Shown here piece by piece: positions 45,998 to 58,381 of a stretch of DNA of 64,000 bases. A program made the position numbers and the translations under genes. Location of the stretch: the NCBI GenBank assembly GCA_036346405.1, contig CM070546.1, forward strand, positions 95,044,955-95,108,954, read 5' to 3'. This DNA is from Phyllostachys edulis. Its lineage: Eukaryota; Streptophyta; Magnoliopsida; Poales; Poaceae. A model generated the notes under the pieces. That model had not been told where the DNA came from. It did no database searches and worked only from the letters and a program-made list of their open reading frames with translations. Position 1 is the first letter of the stretch, and every line of letters begins with the position of its first letter.

Positions 45998-48900
45998 TGT
46001 GAGACCCCGACATTTATTAGGCTCATAATACTTAGTCATCCAATTGACCCTAGTATTATCAACCGAATAAACTTCGGTCTCGAGAGATGTATACTCCCGA
46101 ATGCAAGTATACATACCTCACAACAAAAGAATATATCAATTCCATACAACACATAGAACATAAGCAACAAACCGAAGTTAATATTAATATGGAATAGCTA
46201 CTACAAAAGAGGGCCCTTAGGCCAAATAGCAATAAGTTACAAGAATACACAATGAAGCAAAAGTGCCATAAAGATGGCTATAACACAAAGCCAATCGGTG
46301 TGCCTTAACCCCTAGGCATCTCGACCGGACCGCCAAGCTAGTCGTCAAGAAAGCGCAACACGTGGCACGTAAGTAAGGCTCTTGGAGCTCACCTCCGCCC
46401 TCTGCAACAAGGTTGTTAAGCAAAGCAAATGAGTACAATAACTTGTTTATTGTACTGCAAGACTGACGTGTAAGATAACGAACTATAATTTAGCTACATG
46501 CAAGCTTTAATTAAGTGGATGGAGCTTTGGACTTACATTTAGCATAAAGCAAGTTCCATTTGCAATAACATAATAGATTTAAGGCAATTTGACAAAGCAT
46601 TTTTACTTGTTGAAATAACAACGCAATAATAACATAATAACAACAACAAGAACAATCCCGAAGTGACTAACCCAATAGCCACCACAACAATAGTATGAAT
46701 TACCCACTCATACCAACCATGTCAAGTTTTAATTAAAAGTTGTAGTCTAGTTCTTACTGGGCGTTTCGAGCGTGTCCATAACCTAGGGCGAGGCTATTCA
46801 ATAGTTTTATCCTGCAGGGTGTACCAATGTACCCACACGCCGCACCGCCTTTCCTTTAGGCACACTACCTTTGGTATGCCAAGACGGCTAAGTCCTACGA
46901 GACATTTCCAATGGACGATGCTAATTACGAGCCGCAACCCACGGGGACAAGGACACATTAGACAGCCTAACCGCCCGCCAATGCTCCCTCCCAACACTAC
47001 ACATACACATTTTATTAAAACATACCCACCAACCAGCTCATAATTAACACCCCCAAAGTACTTAGTCAAGAGAGGTCCCATATCCCCTCGTGTGGTTAGC
47101 ACATAATATTGCTCGAGCAGTGGCGCAAGTAACTCGGTCCTTAACGACTCGGGCATACTACCACATTCCAAAACCACACCATCCATCCAATATGCCCAAG
47201 TCCAAATCAACATTTTATTTTCAGTTTTTGATTTTACAATTAATCAAAGCACAAGTGCTGGACATATAGGAGGAATAATTATACTTGTGTGATCAAGACC
47301 ATCGACTAAGTCGATGATCGCCCATTACTACCGATAGCTAAGCATGTCTAAGCGGTTTAAGTCGAAACTACTAAGTGATAAGAGCTCATCCAACGAGCTC
47401 CAACCACAGCGAATAACCTAGGCTCATTGGTAGTAGAGGATAAACAACTCCTACAGATTATGCAACTATAGGATTACTAGCGACAATTAACACAAAGTAG
47501 CATGCGTACATAGAAGTAAAACAAAGTATTAAGCTTTAAAATAATGGGACAATGATGGAAATGGTCAAACTGCTTGCCTTGCTGCTGGTCACTTTGTTGC
47601 GGAGGGTCGTTTATGGATCACCACAAATGTCGAAACCTAACGGAAAAACGATAAAGAACCGATAAGAACGACGAAAAACAACAAGACAGCACAGCAAACG
47701 AACTCCACATTCTCTGAAATTTCTACAGCAGTAAGAGGGTGATTTTTAGGAATTTAGCAACAAGAACCAATGGATTTGGATTCTTAATGCAAAAGTTATG
47801 AGCAAAACAATTCTGCTCAGCCCTGAAAATACCAAACTGCACTATTCACTAATTTAATTATGAGGCAACATTTTCTAGAAAAGTGGTGAGGCTGAGATTT
47901 TTACTGTGAAACCAGCACCTCATGAGATGAATAACACAATTGAGTTCATCCCATTTGGAGCTATATTGCACTTTCTATAATTTTTCAAAAACAAGAACTT
48001 GAACAAAATTATAATGCACAAGTCCTTATTTCTATAACAGCAATATGCTCAAATCTAATTTTTACAGTGAGTTCATTAATAGAGGAAGCTAACAAAGTTG
48101 GTCTCATTCAAAAATAACCTACAGAACATTAGTTATGGGTTTTACAAGTTAAACCTAAATTTTGAGTGTATTATCCAAAAGGAGTACTAAAACCTATGGC
48201 AAAACTGTGCTCTGGAGCTGAACTCAACTTACAACCATTTTTGGATTAAATTCAAGTTTAAGACAGAGCTAACACAATTTGAATGACCTCAAAAGGATTT
48301 AAAATGAAAAAGATATGAAATTCTAAAGTCTACCTCATTTAGGTTCATACTTAAGAATTCTTGACCTTCCTAACATTCACAAAGACATGGGAGGTCGTGA
48401 GCCACAGATCTCAGATCTAACGGCTCAGACCTCCCAGAGAACAACACACATGCACATGGGAGGTCCAGAGGTCTGGACCTCCTAACCACACTGCACATGC
48501 GCGAGGTGAGGGAGGTCATGGCCGTAGATGGAAGATCTAACGGACCACAACATGGAAGGAGGTCCGGAGCGGACCAGATTAAAGGGAGGTCCTCAGCGGT
48601 GAGATGACCTCGAGGAGGTCCCAGAGGAGGTCCTCAGCGTCCGCTGAACCTCCGGGGAGGTGCAGGCCAGTTAAGATTGCGCCAAGGAGGTCTTGGACTC
48701 TCCAGATCTCCTTGGAGGAGGTCCGATGTCCAGATCGGCGCTAGAATTAGCGCACGCACGCACGCGCTATGGACAAGAGATTAAATGCTTGGGACCACGA
48801 GGAGGTCCGCTGCGGAGGACTTAATGGCGCGCGATAAATGGTGGATTTAAGGCGCTTAAGACACACCAAATGAATTCAATGATGGGAGCAATGATAAGCG

Positions 48901-51190
48901 CATTAACTCGGTGGATCTTTTGTCCTAAAACGACAACGACAGCTGTCGTTCGTCCGACAAAACCCGTGTTCAAATATTTGGTTCTCGCGGCGATGTAGAC
49001 CTCGCGGCGAGATCTAATGGTACCGCGGTTCGCAATAACCACGCGCACCCAACGGACCTTCTCTCAACGGCAATGACGGCCTTGAGCGCCATGGCCGCGA
49101 GAGGACAGAGGTGACCCTTACGGGCAAAACCGAAAAGCAAAAATGAGCTCAGCGACAAACAAGCTTATGCCAAACTAAAGCTCATGAAAACATTCATCAG
49201 GTGCCAAGACTAAGGGATTACCAGGATGTACCGGAGGTCCTAAGGTCTTTGAGGAGGTCGAGGAAGGAGGACCCAGGTCTTGGGGAGGAAGGGTGCTCCA
49301 CGGCCAAAGCTTCCTCAAGCTCCACTTTGTCCACCTCAGAATCGCCCAAACCAATTCAAGTTAGGACTTGGTCCCAGAGGAATGGCACAAAAGAAGCTTA
49401 GAAAAGGAGAAAAAACTCCAGTGACCCTTGTCCACCGAGGAGCTTCAAGCTCCAAAGAATGGCGACCAAGGAAGCTTTGGTGGTTTAAAGCTCACAAGAC
49501 AGGGTGTAAGCCAAGGAACAAAGGTGTGCAAAGGAAGCCAGCGGCACAAAGGGGGGAGGCTTTATACTAAGGGCACAGGAGGTTGTGGACCAGGCCAAGC
49601 TCATGGTGAGCTTGGCCCATGGGAGGTCCATGGCTTGGACAAGACACAAGGTTGACAAGGCGGGCTGTGTGGGCGGGGGAGGCGGAAGGTGACACGCATT
49701 AAATCTTGGTCGGCAAGAGCATGAAGTGTACCTCATGTGCGGACACGCAATAAATGCACCGCCGAGCTTGCCCGCGCGGAGGAAGGAGAAGAACAGGGAG
49801 GTCTTAGTGGCGTTGGATAAGACACAGGAGAGGTCCCGCCATCGGATGAGAGTTTTGAACCGTTCGTTTTAAGTGGTGGGTGGAGGTCCCACCACACGAT
49901 CAAGATGGGGAGGTCGTGGCCCTCGATTTCGTGTCATGCGAACGCACGCAGAAATGGGACAGAGGTCCAAGGCGTTGGATCTCCCTCCAGCGGTGCGGAC
50001 CTCCGGTGAGGACTTAACAGCACGCGATCGAAAAGACATGAGGGGAGGTCTGGCCTTTGGATTAAAATCCAAGGGCACTTGACTGATGGGGAGGTCGACA
50101 CGCACAAAGCGAAGGAGGTCTTAGCCCTCGATTTGGATCCAAGGGCTATGACCTCAACAAGGCGGGAGGACCTTGTTGTGATGTTTTTGAGAGGAGGTCG
50201 TGGCCTTTGGATGTAAATCCAACGGCTCGACCTCAAGTGAGTGCAAAGGAGGTCAAGCAGTTAGATTGGGAGGAGGAGGTCGTGACCATGGATTTTTGAT
50301 CCAATGGTCGTGACCTCACGTGGGTGGGATGTGGACTTGCTTAGTTTAACGGTGAGGGAGGTCGGGGCGCGGATCTTGAATCCAAGGGCCAAGACCTCAC
50401 ATAGGTGGGATGACCTCGCTGCGATGGCTTACAAAGACGAGGAGGTCCTTTGAGGTTTAACACGGGGGAGGTCGTGGCCGTGGATCTTTGATCCAGCGGC
50501 TATGACTGATGAGGTGGGGAGGTCGGCGCCCACGTTGACCCGAGGAGGTCCACGAGGTCAAGAGGACCTCGAATGGGAGGTCTGGGGGCCTTGGTTGAGG
50601 GAGGTCGTGGCGGTTGGATTGGATCCAACGGCTCACGACCTCATCAAATGGGAAAGGAGGTCGATGGGGTTGGGGTGGACCAGTTTGAGTCTGGCTCGGC
50701 CAAGGAACAGTCTCTGTTTTAAATTTAATTTTCTAACACTAAGACTTGGCAAAATTGTTTGAGATAGCAAATGAACTCCAAAATTCATAAGATTTTAACT
50801 GGAGCTAGTGACAACATGATTAACCTTACATAAATTTTCCAGAGGTTATTATGCAATGCATTTTTCTCAGGAATTTCATTAAGGTTGTTCAATGATTCAT
50901 TTACCTCCAAAATTATCAAACTAGTTTTACAACTTGTGATATTTTTCAGAGGGTCCCACCTCAGTTTTAGGACCAAGGAAGATACTTTCCAATTGTTTGG
51001 CACAAGATTTGAGAGAATTGGAAAATGAATTTGACTTTTGGTCAACAAGAGCTTTGTGTTCTTGGTTTACACAACTCTTGGACAAGAATTACATGAGATT
51101 GTAAGGGTTTTCAAGTTGTGAGAAAAAGTTTTAATTTCTACACATATAATTATACTTGAATAACCCTGATTATACATTTGGGATGTTACA
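45998..51190 (-). mobile_element. Solo LTR of the 15.9 kb chromovirus family (copy C)
   Basis: 5193 bp, TGTGAGACCCCGACATT...GGGATGTTACA, flanked by AAAGT at 45993-45997 and 51191-51195. Same family as copies A and B but more diverged, with the palindrome array at 50045-50642, TATA box (minus GTATAAAGCC) at 49558-49567 and GGAGGTC repeats at about 48390-48725. It is a product of LTR-LTR recombination. It sits between gag and integrase of the copia element. Confidence 0.95.
50045..50642. repeat. Palindrome array in solo LTR C
   Basis: Units beginning GAGGTC at about 50045, 50115, 50194, 50276, 50357, 50467 and 50603 with the same TTGGAT/ATCCAA cores. Spacing is 70-85 bp for the first five and looser after. 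Confidence 0.82.
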
Positions 51191-51195
51191 AAAGT

Positions 51196-52256
51196 AATGG
51201 CAAAGTCCCGACGGCTAATGCAGCAACTCTTGCTTTATTCCCAACGCGAAGATCCATCTCGCCCTTTGTAATTCTCCTACTCTTTGTTAGACTCTGCATC
51301 GAATTGCAGATATGAGCAACCGATCCGGTATCAAATACCCATGAGTTAACAAAAGAGTCAGCAAGAAAAACATCTATAACATTAATACCTGTAGTGGAAG
51401 TTTTAATCCCACCATTCCTTTTCTGATCAGCCAGGTATTTCTTGCAGTTCCTCTTCCAATTGCCTAGCTCTTTGCAGTAAAAGCATTCATTCTCTTGAGT
51501 CGGGTCGGACTTAGTCTTGGGCTTAGGTTTGTTAGTTTGGATCTCATCCGAAACTTTAGCCTTGCCCTTTTTCTTGACCCAAGTTTTGGCCTTCTTCTTG
51601 AAGCTTGTACTCTTTTGCACCATCGTCACATGACTGTTGCTTTTCTTAATGCTGCTCTCTGCTGTCTTAAGCATCATATGCAGTTTGGTGAGATTCTTAT
51701 CTAAGCCATTCATATGGAAGTTCAAAATGAACTGGCCATAGCTTGTAGGAAGCGAAGCAAGAACCAAATCTGTAGCCAACTCTTGACTAAGTGGAAAACC
51801 CAGTTTTTTCAAGCTCTGTGTGTAACCAACCATTTTGATCACATGAGGGCTTACCGGACTACCCTCAGCTAGCCTACATCCAAACAAGTTCTTTGAGATC
51901 TCATATCTCTCAGTTCTTGCTTGTGTCTCAAACATGTCTTTGAGCGCCACGATCATATCGTAGGCCTCAATGTTCTCAAACTGCTTCTGAAAGTCTGAGT
52001 TCATCGCAGTAAGCATGAGATAGCTAACATCAAGGGATTCATCACATGCCCTTTTATAGGCGGTTTTAAGAGCAGCAACAGCATTCTCTGTAGACACATC
52101 TGGAATTGGTTCCTCTAGAACATGTTCCTTTTTATCTTATCTAAGAACAATTCTTAGGTTGCGGGACCAATCCGCAAAATTTGTTCCATTCAATTTTTCC
52201 TTTTCAAGTATCGAACGTAAAGCAAAACTGGATGTAGGTACAGCAGTAGGTGCCAT
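51196..52256 (-). pseudogene. Copia gag
   Basis: Start at the ATG at 52256 (MAPTAVPTSSFALRSI). NGTNFADWSRNLRIVLR is followed by a TAA stop (one codon) and then DKKEHVLEEPIPD; from there a 303-codon frame continues. Contains LDVSYLMLTAMNSDFQKQFE, GCRLAEGSPVSPHVIKM and a lysine-rich stretch. The zinc knuckle at 51444-51485 reads C-x2-C-x4-N-x4-C (CFYCKELGNWKRNC), the His having become Asn. It ends in protease sequence WVFDTGSVAHICNSMQ (D-T-G) and MDLRVGNKARVAALAVG, continuing past the solo LTR. Confidence 0.92.
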
Positions 52257-53652
52257 GATCTACAACATAAATTACGTAAAACTAAGACATATGTTCAAAC
52301 AAAGTAATTTCTATTAAACAATTTAACAAAAATACTCCCACTAAATACCATATCCCTCTTATGACATTTAATGATTCAAGACCCTCAATCAATTAATCCA
52401 CCAGTGAGCTTTGGCATCACTGCTAGAGGATTAGTGAAATTGGTAAGCAATCTTTTGCTAATCATATCTCTATATGACTCGTGTTGTTGGGCAGCATCTT
52501 TATGCTTCGTCACCCAACCCTTATGCCCCAAGGTCCACAACTGTTATGATAACCTTGTTAAGTTAAACCAATGCTCAGCGTGTAAGTGTCTGACACAAAC
52601 CCATCTAGTCAAGTAGAGTTAATGGCACTCTACTTTGGCAAGACCTACCATTAAAATACATGACTTTGGATGGTGCAGCATATTTGGGAGGGCATCAATT
52701 TAACTTAATATTATTTGAGGGAATTTTACTTCTACCATGTCAAAAGCACTTAAAGCAAAAACATGTATAGAAATAAATGAACAGGAATATAAAGCCATTC
52801 ACAGACAATCAAATTGTATTGTGATATAGTATGACCCTTTCACATGGTGATCTCCATCGCCACGCATCATGTTTGCCGTGTCTCCGAGTGGTCGACTCCT
52901 CCAAGCACTCCCACTAAGCCATTACTCCTAATAGCGCTAGTAATGAATTATAAGGAGTAAAGAAGCATCACAAGTTGACACGCAGGCCATTATACAAAAA
53001 TAGACAGTCTTGGGCTGCAATAAGCATGACACGCAGGTCATGAAAATTACATACATATATGCATCTCATACATGAACTATTATGGGTCATACTATTCACA
53101 TCAATCCCTACAAAAACAAGTTATGCACAGAATCCAATTCTATCGGACGACATGAGCACATACCACCTAAAACATGCGGTACGATTACCTACCACGGCGA
53201 TCCCGCTAGCCGGTTAGAGGGTGGGGTTCGAGGCGGCGCCCTCATCGGTCGAGGCGCGCTCGAAACTTTCGAAACATGAATCTTATTCACGTATCCGAGC
53301 CTTAGAAATCATCAGATTAATCACATTAACCCTATTCCGAACCACTCTGATCATTGCCTTTGATACGACCACACACTGCGGTAAACTCCGATGGCGGAAT
53401 TCCGACCGGTAGGAGTGTTATGCAGAGTGGTCGTGGACAAGCGCAATAAACCATCTGGTCCTTATAGCTCATACCTCCTCGTAAACCCATCTTCTAGCAC
53501 CGAGAAACCGATCGATCAAATCGACCAGGGCCTAGATCGTTCCATCTATATGAACCGATCTAGGTTATCAGACCCGACAAGTAATAGATCCAATCTACTA
53601 CTACCACATATCAAGTATATGCGATCGATCCAGATCAAAAACTACGCAGGAT
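52257..53652 (-). other. Copia leader
   Basis: Sequence between PBS and gag. No conserved ORF recognised. Confidence 0.55.
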
Positions 53653-53665
53653 GGCTCTGATACCA
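53653..53665 (-). other. Copia primer-binding site
   Basis: Minus strand TGGTATCAGAGCC, an exact match to the initiator-Met tRNA 3' end complement, one base inside the LTR. Confidence 0.93.
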
Positions 53666-53666
53666 C

Positions 53667-55185
53667 TGTTGGGCCATGGAGTAGGCTATGATAGCTACAA
53701 ACAAAAATTCCTACCACGCAAACCAGGAAGCCAAGCAAGTAGATGATCACAGATCGTTACCACCAGACGCGCACAGCAGCGGAAGAAGGGTTGGAGCAGC
53801 CTGGTCCAACGTAGTAGTCGATCGTCTCCTCCAGCAACCTCTGTAGTTCCTTGTGAAGATCGCGGATCATACTCAAGCGCAACAGTCGTAGTAGAGCCTC
53901 TACGGTATCCACACGTCCAGGGAAGGAACAACCGTACGTCGGTGTACTAGCACCAAGTCGCACGGTGGAGCTCTCAGGAAGATGGCGACTAGGGTTTCGG
54001 TGGTGATACACGCATCCGTCCCAACAGCCTCATGCATCTCCTTATATAGTGCTCGTGACGGATCCTATCCAAACACGTTTGACGAATCATATCCGTACTG
54101 TTTTGTTCCAACCCGTTAATTGTGTGACCCTGTAGGTTCATGCGTAATCGGTTGTGACTCGGAAACCCTTTCCGATCACAAGTCGTAGCGGCCCTTAGCA
54201 TAACATAGCGATTCCCGAATACACACAAATTATATCGGACGAACCTTAATACAAAATGATCTACGACCAGGTCCTCATCACTTACGACCAGGTCCTATCT
54301 CTATACGACCAGTTCGTATTTGGTCATGACCAGTTCGTAATTCCTTACGACCAAGTTACGACCACCACAGGACTACGTTCGACCCGGTCTCGACCACCAG
54401 CTCGTATCTCCATACGACTAGTCTCATGGCTATTGAACTAAGCATTTCTCATGTATACTCCCTTTGCATCACGATGTCTGGTTGAACTCCAGGTGTGTCA
54501 TCCATAAACTGTTCAATACTTTCTCGATCGAGTGTCGGATTACTTCATGTGGTCGAACACTTCGACTACTAGTGGCATGGCCATGCACTTTCTTTATCCA
54601 ACCACAATGAGGGGCCCAGAGACATCTCTCATGTTATGTTAGGAGGGGCAAATCCCATATCCGACCAGTCACATTCCTCTGCATGTTTCATAGCATACAA
54701 AAGCTACCTTTATAACTACCCGATTCACGGAGTAGCGTTTGGCAACCCCTAAGAGTGCTATTACACATGTAGGAAACCATGCTGATCTTAGGTCTAAGGA
54801 TTATACATCATCATTGCTTGAGACCAACTAATGACACATCGAATCATAACAATCTCAATAGTGTCTCAAGGTGGGTCTAATCCAACATCATGTTCTCTAA
54901 CATGTGTCCATATTATTGGTTTGATATCTCCATATCCATGACCAGTGAAACATAGTCGTCAACCAATACATATGCTAGTCTATTCATATGTGTCCTCATA
55001 TGTTTCCGACCAGGCATCGTATAAGAATAATTATCGCAGAAATATAGAGTTTCACAATCAAGTCACATACTTGATAATCAATATTAACAATATTATTCTT
55101 GGAACAAGATAATATTTTATCCAATATTATGAATATAAGGAAATATAATCATCTCTATGATTGCCTCTAGGGCATATTTCCAACA
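53667..55185 (-). repeat. Copia 5' LTR
   Basis: 1519 bp, TGTTGGGCC...TTTCCAACA. Repeated CGACCAG words at about 54260-54420. The minus-strand start TGTTGGAAATATGCCC is identical to that of the plus-strand LTR at 62064, so both belong to related copia families. Confidence 0.93.
54042..54049 (-). promoter_or_regulatory. TATA box of copia 5' LTR
   Basis: Minus strand CTATATAA followed by GGAGATGCATG. The same motif is in the 3' LTR at 29123-29132. Confidence 0.6.
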
Positions 55186-55190
55186 TGATC

Positions 55191-56360
55191 TGCACCGAAA
55201 GGTGCATGAGTTGGCAGCCTCCGTGCATCAGTTGATGCTCGGGGAGTGCTTCAGCATGCAGACGTAGGACATCAGAGCGATCATAGAGTAGTTCCTCGAG
55301 AAGACAAGACGAGGGATCCAGATAGCGTCTTGTCGTATGTCGAGGGACCCAGTGGACTCACATGTGCGTGGATGGGGTGTGAGCCACGGTGCGTCACGCC
55401 CTAGGACTCCTCACCCGGACGTGGTGAGCGGGTCCTCGTGGCACCGTGCTTGGAGTACCCTGGCACAGTTTGCAGGTCATCATGAAATACTCATTTCTGG
55501 TTCTTTTTTTCGAACTCCACTGGTTACTAACAGAATTTACTCTGCAGGTCCTGAGTTTCACCCGTACACAGGGCAGGTGTACATAAAGCCATCCTCTGGT
55601 CTTGTGCGACTAGGTATGACTATCTTGCTTGCATGCATAACATACTATTTCCTAGTTTTCGCCATGTTTACATGCACAACGTAATGTTTTACTGGTCATA
55701 CACCGCTTTGGGATGAGTCGATGGTGTCGCACGAGGAGTCACGCTCCGAGGACTTCGACTTCAACTAGTGTGGCAGCCAGGTCTCCATGGGGGCTTCACA
55801 GCTGCACGATGCGCCTAGACCGAGCCAACCGATGCAGGACCCCCTCACGACACCCTCTCAGGCTACTTGCGTCGGTCGGGTACCTCAGCTGACTGAGCCT
55901 TTGACGTACTCGCACCAGCGCCCGCAGCTGCCCCGGACGAAGCTAGGGCGACACACGGGGTACACTCCAAGAGATGCCGCGAGTAGATATTTGTTTGTGT
56001 AAATATTAATTTCTGTACAACTATTATTATGCTAGCCTTGTGTTTCGATATTTATTTTTTACGTGCACATTGCGACCATGTGAGGGAGTCAGCATCGCGA
56101 CACCCCACACCACCCTATTTCTAGCCTTTACACCACCTTGCGGCCATCCTAGCGCTCCCCGTCACCCGGGTGCAATCCGGATCGAAGAGGTAAGTTATGC
56201 TCAATTTGCATCATGATTATTAATTTGGCCATTCGTTGTGCTATGCTAACATCATTCAATCATCCAACCTGTCTCACAGAACTTAGCTAACTTCGAGACT
56301 GGCCACCGCCACGGGCAGACCAGAGACAAAGGGAAGGGACCGATGGGCCGCCATGACTGA
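55191..56360 (+). pseudogene. PMD pseudogene, 3' part
   Basis: Continues the gene after the copia insertion: LHRKVHELAASVHQLMLGEC, then stops, MSRDPVDSHVRGWGVSHGAS, and an intron 55475-55547 (GTCATC...CTGCAG) after which GPEFHPYTGQVYIKPSSGLV follows. Next come DESMVSHEESRSEDFDFN and SYSHQRPQLPRTKLG/TPRDAASRYLFV. A last likely intron at 56190-56279 (GTAAGT...TCACAG) leads to ANFETGHRHGQTRDKGKGPM and a stop at 56358. PMD proteins often end in such low-complexity tails. Several nonsense codons make it a pseudogene. Confidence 0.7.
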
Positions 56361-56838
56361 TCAATTTCGTTTCAATCAACCATTTCCGGATTCCAAAAAG
56401 ACGCACATGTATCATAGGTGTATTTCGGTTTGTTTATTCGTGCATGTTGGCGTTTCACATGTACGTAACCAAACCCTGCGCGCCATGTATTTCGCAATTA
56501 AATTATAAACTCTTTCGAACTTACATCTCTTTCTCCCAAATATTTGGACTATTAAATATTACGTAATCTTTTCCCAAGTAATTGGTTCCACTAACAATGC
56601 AATCGGGACAACATCGTGCATGGCAACCCTGAACCCAAATATTTTTTCCTATTTCGCTCCGAAGGGGGCTATTTGTGTCATTGCTCCGCCGAACTCGCAT
56701 TCTCTACTTCATATTACATTGTCTTCTCCAATTTTGCATTCTGAACTACGTAGACACTTCAACGTATTACTAAATTTTCAAAAAAAATTACAAATATTTA
56801 AAAAATTATGTAGACATAAATAAAAAACGCCAGAGAAA
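56361..56838. other. Downstream of the PMD pseudogene
   Basis: AT-rich, no recognised gene. It could be the 3' end of a PMD-carrying transposon. Confidence 0.4.
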
Positions 56839-56955
56839 TTGAACTGGCGACAAGACTTCTGTCGCCAATTCAAATGGCGATTGGGTCTTGTCTTCAATTG
56901 AACTGACGGCAGGAATCTCCCCCCACTGTTCCAATTGGCAACAAGGTCCCTACAG
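56839..56955. repeat. TTGAACTGGCGACA palindrome cluster
   Basis: TTGAACTGGCGACA at 56839-56852 faces TGTCGCCAATTCAA at 56860-56873 (13 of 14 bases pair, 7-base loop). Degenerate copies follow: TTGAACTGACGGCA at about 56898-56911 and CCAATTGGCAACA at about 56931-56943. Confidence 0.82.
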
Positions 56956-58049
56956 GCACCTGCTTTTGTAAAAAAAAAATTCTGAATATTTAATTTTGTA
57001 ATTATCTTTTTAAATAATATTATTTAAAAAAATCGATGACATGATTCCTCCAACAAAAGCACACTTCCCCTGACAAAGTTGAAAAGGGTGGCTGAGAGCT
57101 CAAGTACCGGCATATGGCTATACATGCCTTGTGTTCTATTTTACCGACAGATGTGTTCCGTAGACACTCCACATTCCCTAAACCATAGTTAGCCCGTGCA
57201 ATTGCGCAGTGTTTTTATGACTTGGAATATATTTTATGAGTTGGTTTTATGATCAAGGACTCTTTCTTATATTTTTAGTTTAAATATGTTGCATATAAAT
57301 CTAATGGCTCTGGATTAGCCATAATTAGGAACCCACCAGATTGAGGCCTTTTGCCTTGTGAGAATTTATAGCATACTTGTCTCTTTTTTTTCCCTGTGAG
57401 TTTTTAACCACACATTATCAGCAAACCTGCCAGATTGAGGGCTAGATGCGTTTTTTATTTTTTGAAAAATTCCTAACCTTTTTTTTTCAGAGAGCTTCTA
57501 ACCATGCATAATCTTCTTTTATTATATCATTTCCCTGACTGCATTATTTGAGCCTTGAATCCTACACATACCGAGTCCAGACCAAGACTTCTAAAAGCCC
57601 AAAAATATCAAACAAATTTAAGGAAACCTGGTCCAGTATACTAGATAAAGCCAGGCCCATTAGCAGCTCATGACATGTTATTTGCCTGATTTCATTTCAC
57701 TAGTGCCCTAGTATTTTCTCGCGGATTGGGTCAATTTTTTGTAGTTACGGTCGATTAGATCGTCAAGTCCCAAGTCTGTTCCAGTTCTCAATTTCGGCTT
57801 TTGATTTCCTTACTCAAAATAATCAGTGCAGTACCCAACTGTTAAAAAGGAAAGAAAGCAGAAGGAGCGAACTGCTGGCCCGTTTGGGCGGGTTCTTACA
57901 ATTAGGAGTGCAAGTGGTTGCTCTAACCCGTACAAAAATAGCTTACTAAACTGTTCGTAATAAACCCACCAAACTATTAGCATTTTAACCAGGTCAGCCC
58001 GCTTTGCCTGTTTGGCGCGCCGCATTTTACGCAACCGTCGCACTCGCAC
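56956..58049. other. Intergenic, nothing assignable
   Basis: AT-rich with T runs. Two related pieces (CCAGATTGAGG at about 57338 and 57429) suggest an old duplication. The ORF at 57810-58049 (minus) has no family resemblance. Confidence 0.45.
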
Positions 58050-58052
58050 TCA

Positions 58053-58378
58053 GGGCATGTACAGTGGGTGATATCAGCAGTCTATAATCTTTGTCACGTA
58101 AGATTTTTAATAACGTGAATGAGAGAGAACAAGGAGGGAGAATAAAGCTGTCTAGCATGCAACAGACAGTCTATAAAACCCTTATAGACAACACAAAACA
58201 CCATTGTATAAGTTGTTGTCTATGACAAATATTTTTTCCAAACAAAAACTAAAAGATTGTAGGATCTCATATAGACAATTTAACAGATAACTTATTATAT
58301 GAGCCATCTTTAGTGTTGTTTATAGATGACATGAATAACTGATATAGACACCAGTTGTCTGTACCATTGTATATGCCC
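58053..58378. mobile_element. MITE with GGGCATGTACA ends, 326 bp
   Basis: Terminal inverted repeats GGGCATGTACAGTGG and (inverse) GGGCATATACAATGG. TCA flanks both sides (58050-58052 and 58379-58381). Internal copies of TATAGACA in both orientations. No coding capacity. Three-base duplication suits PIF/Harbinger, although TCA is not the usual TTA/TAA, so the superfamily is tentative. Confidence 0.78.
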
Positions 58379-58381
58379 TCA

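Larger units (their letters stand above)
28649..55185 (-). mobile_element. Ty1/copia element carrying three later insertions
   Basis: Minus-strand copia element with LTR ends TGTTGG...CCAACA. Parts: 5' LTR 53667-55185, PBS 53653-53665, gag, integrase, RT, RNase H, then a truncated 3' LTR. It is interrupted by a solo LTR (45998-51190), a second solo LTR (39357-43300) and a Tat-type gypsy element (29536-38756). Without these it is about 8.2 kb. Integrase before RT identifies copia. It inserted in an intron of the PMD pseudogene. Confidence 0.92.

Noticed and set aside
57810..58049. 79-codon minus-strand ORF with basic N-terminus
   Set aside because: No motif, no neighbouring exon and no support beyond length.
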